Source of the DNA: Solen grandis
Lineage: Eukaryota; Mollusca; Bivalvia; Adapedonta; Solenidae
Direction: 5' to 3'
DNA length: 64,000 nucleotides
Assembly (NCBI GenBank): GCA_021229015.1
Contig: CM037787.1
Span: 31,961,709-32,025,708, forward strand
Made by a program: the position numbers and the translations under genes. Under the pieces are notes generated by a model. It was not told the origin of the DNA and ran no database searches. It saw nothing but the letters and a program-made list of their open reading frames with translations. Within the stretch, counting starts at the first letter, position 1. The number at the start of each line of letters is the position of its first letter. This document shows, piece after piece, positions 49,790 to 61,499 of this stretch.

Positions 49790-50958
49790 GGAGATATTAC
49801 CTTTTAACATTGTACCTTTAAAAAAGTGGGTGGGGGAAATCAATGAAATCGATAATTGACAATAATTCGATTGAAAATAAAAACAACAGATTTATTTTGA
49901 AGCTTCTTACTATTTGTTTGTTCAAATGACTAAATATTAGTGAAAAAAGGAAAAAAAATCGATAAATAATCAATATTGGATCAATCATGTATTTAGAATT
50001 GATTTGCACTAAAACAATATAAAAAAAAATTGAGTTCTAAAAATTCAAAATAACAATATTTGTATACTCAAATGACTTAATGCTAGAGCAGAAAAAAAAA
50101 AGAGAAGGAAATATTATTTTTTGTATTATATAACAAAAATCGATAAATAATCAATATTGGATCAATCATGTATTTAGACTTGATTTGCACTAAAACAATA
50201 TCAATCAATTGATTTCTGAAATCAAAATAACAAAATTCGTTCAATGTTTTATACTTATATTCGAATGGTATATAATTTGGTAAACTGAAAGAGGTAATGA
50301 CTTTTTAATTAGCTATTTCACACCGCTCTAGGATTATGTCGATTACACACACACATGCGTTTTAAGTTAACGAAGCCCAAAACATAATCTTTTTCACGCA
50401 CAGAGTACACAGGTTTTTTTTCTATGTATGCTCTCTTAGAGTGATCAGTTGGAATTTTTTGTGTGCAGGAAATTTCTAAAGACTAATGGATATACATGTC
50501 ATTCACTTTTTGGAAATTCTGTTGTGTGATATAAAAAAATGGATACTGAGGAAAAAAGGTAGGTGATTTATATATTAAAAAGATTACCTTACTCGGCATG
50601 TCCATTTCATTTCCAGAACGCTTTCACATTTGTTTGAAAGTGTGCGTGTGTGTGTGTGTGTGTGTGTGTATACGCCTCATAGGTTCATGGAGTAAAAATG
50701 ATTGCTGGTTGTTGTGCAATGTCATGCCTATTCATGGAATGAAACATGTTATTGTTGTAATTCTGATTGGTTGTTGATCTAAGTCATGGTTATTTTTAGA
50801 CAACATGTCTATACTTGTTCAATCGATATAAAATGAAGACATGGCATTGGTCGGTTCAAATTGTAAACCAGTTATCTCTGGTTTACTCTAGTTGTATACT
50901 GGAAATACATTTCCAAGAATAATTACCGGAAATACTTTGACTTAAAATGGTATATCAC

Positions 50959-50993
<35 letters not shown>

Positions 50994-52084
50994 GGAATAT
51001 AACATGAAAATGTTACATGTATACATGTACGTGTTCATGTACTAAATTAAATTTGATACTTTAAGTATGAGAATGTGCTTATATAATCATATACAAACTC
51101 TACAGAAATTAAGAGAGAGAGAGAGAGAGAAAGAATTTAACAAATGGAATGTGTTACTCCAGATTCAAAGTAAAATGTATCCATGCATGGTAGGTAAGAT
51201 GTTTTTTCTTTCTGTTGCTATATAGGTCACAGTGTATGTGATTATGAAATGTACTGGTGCCTGCTTTAAATGATTTCAATATTCGCAAAGAAGTCATTAT
51301 GTTGAAATAACGTGTACAGACATGTTCAAAAATGTGTTCCACACACTGAATTCTGAATTTGATCTTTATTTCCTTTTGTTGAATAACGTGTACAGCATGT
51401 TCAAAAACCTTTTGTTGAAATAACGTGTACAGACATGTTCAAAAATTGTGTTGAAATAATGTGTACAGACATGTTCAAAAAGTGTGTTCCACACATGTCT
51501 GAATTCTGATAATTTGATCTTTATTTCCGTTTTGTGTTGAAGTAACGTGTACAGGCATGTTCAAAAAATGCGTTCCAATATTGACTTTATTTTTAAACAT
51601 AACGTCATCGCTCTCTATTCTGATTGGTTGTTGATCAAAATCATGGTTATTTTTAGATAAAAACTGGTTAATTCTGGTTTATTCTAGTTGTACAGTGCTA
51701 AATACATTTCTAAATATAGTTTCCGGAAGTATTATGACCATAAACGGCAGATCACGCATAAGACATGAGTGTTGAGTTCATTTTATAACAGAACGTGGAG
51801 CTGTTCACATCGTAAGTAATGTCGTTATTATTTTTTTTTCTAAATATTATGTTGATAACATTATTGATTTAAGATTTTGTATAGTCCCCGTCTAAGGCTG
51901 AGGACCTGACCCTCAATGTCCGTGATTAAGCCTTATGACTGAATATACAAGTCAGCTCTGTATATTATTGGGACTATCAATACCTCTTTTGTATCTCATG
52001 TTCTTTGGTGTTTACAATGTGTCTCCGCCTAAGACTTGACCTTCAATCTCCTTAGCCCTAGGTCAAATGTACAACTCTGTACAT

Positions 52085-52178
52085 TGATGTCATTTCTAAC
52101 TATAGATCATGATGTCATTCTAAATATAGATCATGATGCCATTTCTAGCTATAGATCATGATGTCATTCTAAATATAG
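52085..52178. repeat. Iteron-like repeats near the right terminus
   Basis: The inverted counterpart of 44135-44226, with only one or two base changes. Confidence 0.6.
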
Positions 52179-52183
52179 AAAAC

Positions 52184-52240
52184 CAATATGGCCGCCGCAC
52201 ATGCGCAAATAATCTGATGACGTCACTCCTGCGCATGCGC
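52184..52240. promoter_or_regulatory. Promoter-like motif cluster at the right end of the element
   Basis: The mirror image of the left cluster: TGACGTCA at 52218-52225 and GCGCATGCGC at 52231-52240. It sits about 40 bp from the donor of sulfotransferase copy 2 exon 2. Confidence 0.45.
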
Positions 52241-52272
52241 AGTCTTGGGGGTAAAGAGCTGCTATTACTACT

Positions 52273-52278
52273 AATACA
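52273..52278. repeat. Target-site duplication, right (AATACA)
   Basis: An exact repeat of 44032-44037. On the minus strand it forms part of the first 9 bases of intron 2 of sulfotransferase copy 2. Confidence 0.9.
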
Positions 52279-52281
52279 TAC

Positions 52282-52599
52282 TTGGTCCTGTGTTGAAGAG
52301 CCTGATGAACTTATTCCAGGATTGTCGCATGTTGTAATCCAATGATCGTTTCCAATAATAGTATAATGAAACAGCTGTATCCTTTGGGTTCCGCAGCACT
52401 AAAACTTTTTTGCTCTTTTTTATATACTCTGTCGGGGCCCTTTCCACATTAAAATGTGTATTGACGACTTTTGGGCTTGACAGAGAAACAATTTCGTTAA
52501 CCGTATAATTGTTCAGTAGTCTGGGCATATAAGATGGCGAATCCTCCATGGGTCCATCGTAAAGGAGGAGAGAGAGAAGGTTTGATGTCCAGTGTGTTC
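52282..52599 (-). CDS. Sulfotransferase copy 2, exon 2
   Basis: The exon is 318 nt, the same length and phase as copy 1 exon 2. It encodes GTHWTSNLL, the candidate catalytic histidine in VVNTHFNVERAP, and the 3'-phosphate-binding block VLRNPKDTAVSLYYYWKRS. It differs from copy 1 by only a handful of residues (for example N/D, T/S, W/L, R/S) and has no stop. The donor GTATGT is intact, but 9 bp into the intron the sequence switches to the end of the Polinton-like element. The next coding piece on this strand is the start of exon 3 at 11409. Confidence 0.88.
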
Positions 52600-53319
52600 C
52601 TGCAAGCGACCAGGATAAGCATTAAGGGATGAGTGACACTACATTAGCGAGTACTAATATAACCCATTTGCCACGACGTTCCATCGTATATATGTTTGTT
52701 TCAGCATGGGGCCTAACTTAAATTGTAAGAGGGGGATTGTACATATGCATTTGGTTTGTTATCATTTGTTTTAACTAGCAAATGTGACATACACTATATA
52801 GAAACCCACTTGTTCAGTTTCGTTGAATGGTATTACCCATCATATTTTTAAATCACAATAACTTAGATATGTCTTATAAATTTGATTCTCCTAACTAGCT
52901 GCTATATACCTTTGGTTAGCACCTATACTTTTACAAAACTATGGCCTTATCCTTCCTTTGTCATCTTTTATTTCAGCAGCTCATTAACATGTTATTGATA
53001 GAATAGTAAGTTGGTAAAGTCTTTGTTTCCTGACACACAAAAAAACAAACTTGGCAATGTGTAAGCCACATTGCATGGGAAAACGCTTCTTTCGTAAACG
53101 CCACTTCGGGAAAATAGGCTTAATATAAAATACGGTGTCCCGAAACTATATGTTGTCATTTGACGGCAAACGAATATAAAAATTCTAAATATAGGTTTTA
53201 TATTTCTAATTTCATTTCAATACGGATGAATACATTTAGCAACAATGCGTCTGTAAATGGGTATTGATAGACATATAATTTAAAATCCAGTTCTAAGGTA
53301 AGTTCTATCTGTGAACGAG

Positions 53320-54385
53320 CTACTTTAAGTCAAGGAGCTGTGGGAGCGTGAGGTCATGGGTTCGATCTCCGGCCGCGACATACCAATGTAGTAAAACATG
53401 GTACTTGTATAGCTCCCTTACCTGGTGCTCACATTACAAGGGTAGTTTCAGGATTGATAGGCTCGGTGTCAGAATAATGTGACTGGGTGTGGTATCATGC
53501 CACATTTCAACGGCGTGATACTACAGCATGGCAGCATTGTAAACGTCTTAAGGACGTTTCAGCGGGTTACGGCAGATTTTGATTTTGGTTTGTTTGTTTT
53601 TTGTTTTTTGTTGTTGTTTTTTTAATTTCTCATTTATTTTAAGTTGAATGATAGAAGAAAGCCCAAATTTTAAGATTCATATAATAAGAATATCATCAAA
53701 AGTATATTTTCCAAATTTTGAAGGTACAAAAAGTCACATTTTACTGTTTTTATGCAAATTTGGCTAAAATTTCAATAAAAAAAGCATTTTTAGTTAAAAA
53801 AACAAATCTGGTGATGAATATATTTTTTTACATTTTCAAAAAGCATTTATGTCAGAAAATTGACTCTGAAAAAAATAAAGAAAATATGTCCGTTGAAAAT
53901 TTTTAATTACAAAAATATATATATAAATTCACATTTTTTAGATAGTTTTTGTATACATTTTGGTCCGGGCGCAAATGAGATTTTATGCCCGTTTAGTATC
54001 TTCAATGCATATTTGACAGTATTTTTATCTGTAACTTTTAGAATACATTATAAGTTACAAATGGTGATAAAAATATTTTAAACATATCATTTTAATATGT
54101 TGTTACAGTAATTAGAAACGAAATCTTTTTTATTTTTTAATGTCATGTTTTTTCAACAAATTTCAGCAAATAGTGATGCTTAACATAAGCTTGATCTCTA
54201 AAACAAGCATGGTGACCCCTATTTTTATTTCATATATCTTTTAGTTAAAGTGTAAAGTACTTATATGCAATTTTTTAGAAAAATCTGTCCGTTAGAAATA
54301 AACCGCTCAAACGCCTTTAAGTGGATATAGTCTAAAACGACTGACATACTGTCGGCGGGACGTTAAGTCAAACAAACGAACACTG
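53320..54385 (+). mobile_element. SINE S2 in copy 2 intron 1, split by a MITE
   Basis: The head and body run 53320-53551 (B box GGGTTCGATCTCCGG) and the tail 54317-54385 (GGCGGGACGTTAAG, then CAAACAAACG). The insertion between them is described separately. Confidence 0.8.
53552..54316. mobile_element. TTAA-flanked MITE inside a SINE
   Basis: The 765-bp AT-rich insert is flanked by TTAA on both sides (53548-53551 and 54317-54320). Its inverted ends are GGACGTTTCAGCGG and AGGCGTTTGAGCGG. A TTAA duplication is the habit of piggyBac-type transposases. No transposase frame is present. Confidence 0.75.
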
Positions 54386-54553
54386 TGCTCGATGAGGAAA
54401 TGAATTATCTTCGCCTGTAGTTTAGCGTATTTTAGTCAACAAATTAAATGACCGATTATAAATAGAAAAGTATGTGGTTATCATTAAATTTTAGTGTATT
54501 TTCAATAACCGTTTATCCGCAAACTAGAATAAATATTTCTTTGGTATTCATAC

Positions 54554-54746
54554 CTGTTTTGGGATACGAAAAGAGAAGAATGTCTCCGTCAGAGCATGGA
54601 ATTTGTTTTACTTCTTGAAATCTCTTAGCTATAGAGCCATTTGGATATCTATCCACAAAACGTTTCAAAAGCAAGATTTCTTCATATTTGACTAGGACTA
54701 TATCCTCCTCTCCATCATCATCTTGTATTTTAATTATCTGCTCCAT
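54554..54746 (-). CDS. Sulfotransferase copy 2, exon 1
   Basis: This exon is a close paralogue of copy 1 exon 1. It reads from an internal Met (MEQIIKIQDDD...) to FSYPKTG and ends at a GT donor (54553-54552) in the same phase. The upstream ATG used in copy 1 is conserved, but a 1-nt deletion between the two ATGs puts it out of frame, so the likely start is the second Met, which shortens the N-terminus by 13 residues. The 5'-phosphosulfate-binding loop YPKTG is intact. The SINE that lies just beyond the donor in copy 1 is absent here. Exon 2 follows at 52599. Confidence 0.85.
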
Positions 54747-54837
54747 TTCGCTACAGGTGATCCTACAAATGGTTCTAATGCCATCAGCTCGTGACCTGTA
54801 TGAATTACAAAAAAGAACACAAAATATATCTATCAGT

Positions 54838-55085
54838 GATTAGAGTTCTCGCTCCGGTATCGAATGTTTAGGGTTCGATCCTCGGTCGCGACATCCCAAA
54901 GGCGTAAAAGTGATAATGGTATAGTCACCTGCTTAGCGCTCAGCGTATAAGGGAAGTTCCAGGTCTAGTTTAGTTCGTTGTCAAGATAATGTGACTAGGG
55001 TTGGTGCCACATGTCTATGGCGTGTTATAGTAGAGTGGCCTTACTATGTCTTTAAGTAGACATAGTCTACAAATGACTTTAGACT
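54838..55085 (+). mobile_element. SINE S2 upstream of copy 2 exon 1
   Basis: The B box GGGTTCGATCCTCGG lies near 54875, and the S2 body follows up to AGTAGACATAGTC, truncated before the GACGTTAAAC tail. The orthologous fragment in copy 1 is 8572-8637. Confidence 0.75.
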
Positions 55086-55524
55086 ACCACGTGTTCGTTA
55101 TACGCAATATACAGAATAGACGAAGAATGCATGATGCACTGCCTCATTTTATTAAATTGAACATCGTGCTATTTAATAACCCTTATTTTTATTGAATAAA
55201 CAAATAATTCTTAACAAATAACCGTTTCATAAATAATATTTTGAATATAAAGAAACTGAACCATTTTTTTTTTAATTTAATATTTCCATTTCAATTAAAG
55301 ATATATTTCAATATATCTTGAAGATGTTACAATACATACGTACAAAGGTTCAGTATAATGCAATTTCATGGAAAATTAGGAATATATTATGAGAAAGAAA
55401 TAGAGTGATAATAGAGAAAATAGGAAAGGTTGACAATAATCGAAAAAAAGGATAGAAAAATAATAAAAAGATGAATGAAATCAGAGGAAGTAAAAAGGTG
55501 AAAGGTGATACTGTTTATAATTAT

Positions 55525-55526
<2 letters not shown>

Positions 55527-55574
<48 letters not shown>
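55527..55574. repeat. AT microsatellite
   Basis: A perfect (TA)n run of about 48 bp. Confidence 0.95.
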
Positions 55575-55579
<5 letters not shown>

Positions 55580-56069
55580 GAAAAATATATTTGTTTTAGT
55601 TTTAGAAAATATGTCTTTTAAACAAGGTGTTCGTTAAAATAAAGACATTGAAAACATTGTTTCTGTTTTACTACAACTTTGATGACTGGTTCTAGAACGC
55701 TACGTTACTTTCAAACAGACATGCAGGAAATATTGTTTTGGTAAATGATCAAGTGCTTTACTATTTCAGCGAAAAAAAATAGATAAACAATAAATAAATA
55801 AATAATGATTTTTTGCATCTTTGTAAACTGCTTTGATATCATTCTAACGTGGATTTAATTTCACAGTAAAATGCAGATAGAACTTAGATTTATTCGTCAG
55901 ATATCTTGCAATACAATTATTTATAAAATAAGTGTTATGATAAATGCGCATATGATGTGCTATTTTATTAAAATCGAAAATGTTTACAAATTATACTAAA
56001 CCTTAGTTTTTCTGTCAAAGCGAGTTTAAATCCTCCACTATACGGAACTTAGACCTAACACTGTATCAC

Positions 56070-56955
56070 AGACCGGTGGGGACTTCATAACTTCAAACTT
56101 CACAGTTCAGACTTCTTACTTCAAACTTCATAGATAAACGTTAAATATCTTTGAAGTATGAAGTGTGAAATTCAGACTTCACACTTCACACATATTTGCT
56201 ATGAAGTGTGAAGTCTGAAGTGTGAAGTTTGAAGTGTGAAGTATGAAGTGTGAAGTTTGAAGTGAGAAGTGTGAAGTTTGAAGTGTGAAGTGTGAAATCT
56301 GAAACGTGAAGTTTGAATTACGTCATCGTTATATTTTGGGGAAAAAACCAATAAACATTAAGCTTTTGCAAGCATTTCCTTTCTCTAGTAGTAAATTTGG
56401 ATGATGATGGGTTGTATATTTAAGTTTACCTTAAAGCATACAATTAACTATTTAAATAATAATTATTTACCAATAATGTTTCCCTAATGAAAACAAAATT
56501 TAGGAAACATAAATATGAGACAACAAATAGGATAAAATGCATATGCAACTTATTTTCACCCTATAAAGACTCTATGAAATGGTCATTTAATCCATTCCTA
56601 TTTAATGATAATATCCTTGTTGTTATAACTATTGATGAGCACAAAAAATCCTGATCAACCAGCAATCTCATAACTAATAATATGGGTATCAGAGTTACAT
56701 GTACTGTATGTACCAACAGTTTAAGTTATATGTCCACGCTATAACAAAAACGCGCGAAAATATACGTCATCAAATCACATGACTTTTATTCAATCTTCAT
56801 ACTTCACACTTCATACTTCACACTTCACACTTCAGACTTCATACTTCATACTTCACACTTCACACTTCATACTTCAGACTTCACACTTCAGACTTCATAC
56901 TTCAGACTACATATTTCACACTTGGAAGTTTGAAATGTGAAGTCCCCACCGGTCT
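56070..56955. mobile_element. 886-bp element with long hairpin ends built of GAAGTNTGAA repeats
   Basis: Perfect 18-bp inverted ends AGACCGGTGGGGACTTCA (56070-56087 and the reverse complement at 56938-56955). Subterminal arrays of GAAGTGTGAAGTTTGAA lie at 56145-56310 and, inverted, at 56795-56935. The core (56320-56790) is AT-rich with no gene. No clear target duplication was seen. Confidence 0.65.
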
Positions 56956-57287
56956 TTCGTACATTATTCCCAACACTGCAATTGCGGTGAGAAAGAGCAA
57001 CAACCGTCGCGATAAAGTACATTAAAACGACGTTAATTTACATTTAAATCGTATTTATAGATTTATTAACTTAAAGTACCGTACGATATTAAAGTGAACA
57101 GATATATCCCTTTGTATCGTATGCTAATATATCCATCCACGTGAGTAATTCTCATCTGTATAACATTCATTGAGACTTTGACGAACGTAGTGTAACATAA
57201 AACACTAAAACCACAAAGCTGTCATTAAAGTGCTAAAGAGCGTGTTTACATGTGTTATTAAATCTTTCTTGTCTTGTTAGATGGTCC

Positions 57288-58920
57288 ATATGCATGTAGA
57301 GGTGACTCGTTAAATAAATGGATATCATGTTGAGGGGATTCGTCAAATACAGGGCTAACATTTAGAGGTGACTCTTTGAATACAGGGCTAATATGTAGAG
57401 GTTATTCGTCAAATACAGGGCTATCATGTAGAGGTTTCTCAATAAATACAGGATTATCATGTAGAGGTGGTATACAGCTTTTATATAGTGGTGATATGTA
57501 AAAGGGAACATGTAGAGGTGACTCGTCAAATACGGCTAACATGTAAGGTGATGATATCAGGGAAAATATAGAAGGCCAAAATGGTTTGTTAAATACAGGG
57601 CTAACATGTAGAGGTGACTCGTCAAATACATGGCTAACATGTAAAGGTGAATCGTTATATACAGGGCTAAAATATAGAAGTGACTCAATAAATTCAGGAT
57701 TATCATGTAGAGGTGACTCGTCAAATACAAGTTTATCATGCAGAGGTGGCTCGTTAAATACAGAGCTAACATGTAGAGGTGACTCGTCAAATACAGGGCT
57801 AACATGTAGAGGTTACTCTTTAAATATAGGGCTAACGTGTAGATGTGTCTCATTAAATACCGGACTAACAGGTAGAGGAGGTGACTCGTCATATACAGCT
57901 TTAATATGGTGATATGTAAAATACAAGGCTAACAGGTAGAGGAGACTCGTTAAAAACAGGGTAAACATGTAGATGCCACTCTTTTAATACAGGGCTAATA
58001 TATAGGGGTGACGTTAAGTAAGAGAGAAAAAAATTTGGGCTAAAAGGGGGTTAAATACAGGAAAAGGGTCAAATACAGGGCTAAATTGTAGAGGATAATC
58101 GCCAAATACAAGGCCAACATGTAGAGGTGACTCTTTAAATACAGGCCTAACATGTAAAGGTGACTCGTCAAATACAGGAATAACATGTAGATGTGACTCG
58201 TCAAATACAGGGCTAACGGGTAGAGGTGACAAGTCAAATACAGGGCTAACATGTAGAGGTTACTCTTTAAATATAGGGCTAAAAAATGTAGAGGTGACTC
58301 AACAAATACAGGGTTATCATGTAGTGGTGAATCGTTAAATACAGCCTAAAATGTAGAGGTGATTCGTCAAATACAGGGTTAAATTGTTGAGGGTATTGTC
58401 AAATACAAGGCTAACATGTAGAGGTGACTCGTAAAATACAGGCCTAACATGTAGATGTGACTCGTAAAATACAGATATAACATGTAGAGATGACTCGTCA
58501 AATACTTGGGATGTAGAACTTCAAATACAATGCTAAAATGTAGAGATGAATCGTCAAATACAAGGCTAACAGGTAGAGGGGACTAGTCAAATACAGGAAT
58601 AACATGTAGAGGTAACTCTTTAACTACAGGGCTAGCATGTAGAGGTGACTCATTAAATACAGGAATAACATGTAAAGGTGACTCTTTAACTACAGGGCTA
58701 AAATGAAGAGGTGACTCGTCAAATACAGTGCTAGCATGTAGAGGTGACTCATTAGTTGCAGGGTGAACATGTAGAGGTGACACGTTAAATACAGGGCTAA
58801 AAGGTAGAGGTGAATCGTCAAATACAAGGCTAAAAGTTAGAGGAGACTCGTAGAATACAGGGCTAACATATAAAGATGACTCGTCAAATACAAGACTAAC
58901 ATGTAGATGTGACTACAGTT
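57288..58920. repeat. 33-bp minisatellite, about 1.6 kb
   Basis: The unit AATACAGGGCTAACATGTAG followed by AGGTGACTCGTCA repeats roughly 45-50 times by eye with point changes. Because 33 is a multiple of three, long open frames appear on both strands. Confidence 0.85.
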
Positions 58921-59888
58921 AAACCTTGTAGTACAGACGCTTTGATCCTTAGGTAAATTTCCGGATTAATAAATTTCCCGTATTAATGAATGAACTTTTT
59001 ATCTCTCTTTTTTTCCTTTCTTTCTTTCATATACTTTCTCATTGTACTCTTTGTGTGTATGTATGTTTATTACATTTGTTTTGTATCCATTAATAATAAG
59101 TAATTTAAAATAATATGCTTAGGCCTTTATATGATTATGCATTTAAATTGATGTTTACAGATGATGCATCTGTTTGAATTAATTGTAATCCATCCTTGAC
59201 ATCAGCATTATGCCATACTTTAGGAGAAGAAAAGGACACATTAAGTATGCGACAGCATAATTGTGACCCATTCTTGTCCTGCATTCGTGAGCAAAATGAA
59301 ATAGATTTATTTTGTTAGCTAAAACAGTCAACAACAAATAAATAATAAATTTAGGCATTGAAAAACAGAACATGAACAAAAAACGATCTAAAGGACGGTT
59401 GGCTTTTATGTCTCTTTAAAAAGCATACGTCTGCAGTTGTGAATAAATTTTACCTTCTTCACTCGCTAATAAGTACTTAATATGTAGATTGCGGCTATAC
59501 CAGTCCTTTATTGCCCCCTCTTCTCCCGACTGATTAGTGAGAATCGCTCGTAGTTGTTATGTGTAAACAATTTGCAGGTGACACTTCCATGGCAGTCACG
59601 CGCTCAGAGTTGTCCGAATAATGTCTGAAGATAGCAGGAGAGAAATCTAGTCTGAACTGGTACCCGGATTATCGAGTCATTTTGTACAGCAAAAGGAAGA
59701 TTTTTTCCCAAAATTGATGTCCGGATCCGGAACGCGAATTTCCTTAATATCGAAGCCGCTTTACAGAGGTTACCGCTAAATGATGTTTAAATATTTATCA
59801 AAATGCTAGATTGGTTATATTTAAATTGACTGCTAAATACATGCTGGTCGTTTAATAGAGGTGGCCTCTATTACAGGTTAATTGTATA
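58913..59888. mobile_element. Possible MITE with ACAGTTAAACCTTGTA-type ends
   Basis: The left end (58914) and the reverse complement of the right end (about 59850-59888) share a TACA.TTAA.CCT.GTA pattern. A related single end (GTTGAACCTGTATTAGCAGCC) lies at 26681-26710 in a block of 'ggtcac' repeats. Confidence 0.35.
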
Positions 59889-60819
59889 TGCAGCGTCCTA
59901 CTGTTTGCATGTCTTTGCCATTTCTGTAAACCCTATATCAGATTATACTGATACTCGCGATCTTAACAAGTAATGTGTATAACAACCTACAACAGATGTA
60001 TACGCACATCTTTTGTCGAAATCAGCCGTTTAACTTCTACCCTACATTGCCGTGTTTTGATGCCTTGGCAAACAAAGCGAACCAACATCAGACCCCTCAA
60101 GGAGCTGGGTTTCCTCTGCTTTCTCAAATAGTATTGGAGCCCAGATTCTATAGAATCTGTATTCCATTGAGTCATATACATTTTCTGATACTGCAAATAA
60201 ATACTCAACAAGTCATACATTTCTACATGATTATTTATGAGGCAAAGTGTTAAAATTATAAAAAGACTGAAAGTTTTATTACAAAATATCACGTATTTTA
60301 ATATTTACACGTACGCAACAACTTCATCATTAGTTAATTAATTTATTAATTTTATCTTCTTTCCATTTATTATCTTGTTCATTATGGTATTTACAATATG
60401 CGGTTTGTTTAAAATTGAAAATGAAACGCGAGGTATAATGTGTCTGCGTGTGTAGGAACAAAAAATATCTAAAATAGCAACATACACACGATAATATCAA
60501 TATCTACACCTTCGTTGTGATTTATAATAGAACTACGTTAAACGCCGGGAACTAAGCAGACGTATTCAAATTGAATTACTGGCCTTCCAAAAGCAACTCT
60601 ATAGAAAGAGGTAGTCAATGGTTGACCTGGTGTACACAAATAGTAATAATGTCATGGTTTTGCTTATGGCTCTGTTTTGTGGGGAGCTTATAAAAAAAAG
60701 GCGGGGCGTAAGGTAGTGAAACCCTAATACATGAATTTTGAAATTCTGGTTTCTTCTTATTTTATACCTAAAGAAAAATTTGGTGCGATATAAAGAATTC
60801 TAACTACATATTCTTAACA

Positions 60820-61399
60820 AGAGGGCCATGATGGCCCTGAATCGCTCACCTGATTATAAATGAGCAACATATGTTGGATTTTTCATATTGACCTACTTTT
60901 TGACATCACATGACCCACTTTCGAACTTGACCAAGATTTATGGAAACAGACATTCCGACCAACTTTCATGAAGATTGGGCCAAAAATGTGGCCTCTAGAG
61001 TGTTAACAAGGTTTTTCTTAAGATTTGACCTCATGACCTACTTTCTGACCCCACATGACCCAATTTCGAACCTGTCCAAGATTTTATAAAAAACAAACAT
61101 TCTGAGCAAGTTTCGTGAAGATTGGACCAAAAATGTGGCCTCTAGAGTGTTAACAAGGTTTTTCTAAGATTTGACCTCATGACCTACTTTTTGACACCAC
61201 ATGATCCAAATTCGAACTTGTCCAAGATTTTATAAAAAACAAACATTCTGAGCAAGTTTCGTGAAGATTGGGCCAAAAATATGGCCTCTAGAGTGTTAAC
61301 AAGGTTTTTCTAAGATTTGACCTCATGACCTTCTTTTGACCCCACATGACCCAAATTCGAACTTGCCCAAGATTTTATGGAGAGAAACATTCTGACAAA
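60820..61399 (-). repeat. Dispersed repeat with about 146-bp internal tandem units, cut by the N run
   Basis: It opens CAAGAGGGCCATGATGGCCC. Units of TTGACCTCATGACCTACTTT...CCTCTAGAGTGTTAACAAGG start near 60889, 61024, 61171 and 61317; the last is truncated. Confidence 0.7.
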
Positions 61400-61499
61400 N
61401 NNNNNNNNNNNNNNNNNNNNNNNNNNNNNNNNNNNNNNNNNNNNNNNNNNNNNNNNNNNNNNNNNNNNNNNNNNNNNNNNNNNNNNNNNNNNNNNNNNN
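61400..61499. other. Scaffold gap (100 N)
   Basis: A second run of exactly 100 N. Its right edge starts inside the same exon at the complementary break point. The sequence between the two gaps is exactly 50,000 bp. Confidence 0.99.

Larger units (their letters stand above)
44038..52272 (+). mobile_element. Short Polinton/Maverick-like element with 2.9-kb terminal inverted repeats
   Basis: The element is 8,235 bp. Both ends begin AGTAGTAATAGCAGCTC read inwards, and the 6-bp target duplication AATACA flanks it (44032-44037 and 52273-52278). A 6-bp duplication, 5'-AG/CT-3' ends and long inverted repeats are the published hallmarks of Polintons. The gene content fits in part: an A32-type packaging ATPase is present, but no protein-primed DNA polymerase B, retroviral-type integrase, protease or capsid gene can be seen. 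The inverted repeats make up about 70% of the length; the core is only about 2.4 kb. It therefore looks non-autonomous for synthesis and integration. Homologous sulfotransferase intron sequence lies on both sides. Confidence 0.88.
49350..52272 (-). repeat. Right terminal inverted repeat of the Polinton-like element
   Basis: The inverted partner of 44038-46926. It carries three copies of the 144-bp unit instead of two, a GT/GA microsatellite (about 50950-50985) and iteron-like repeats at 52085-52178. High identity between the arms suggests recent insertion or continuing homogenisation. Confidence 0.9.

Noticed and set aside
57557..58783. Several open frames of 66-111 codons on both strands with an 11-residue periodicity
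   Set aside because: They are produced by the 33-bp minisatellite; frames exist on both strands and none has a plausible promoter, splice site or unique domain.
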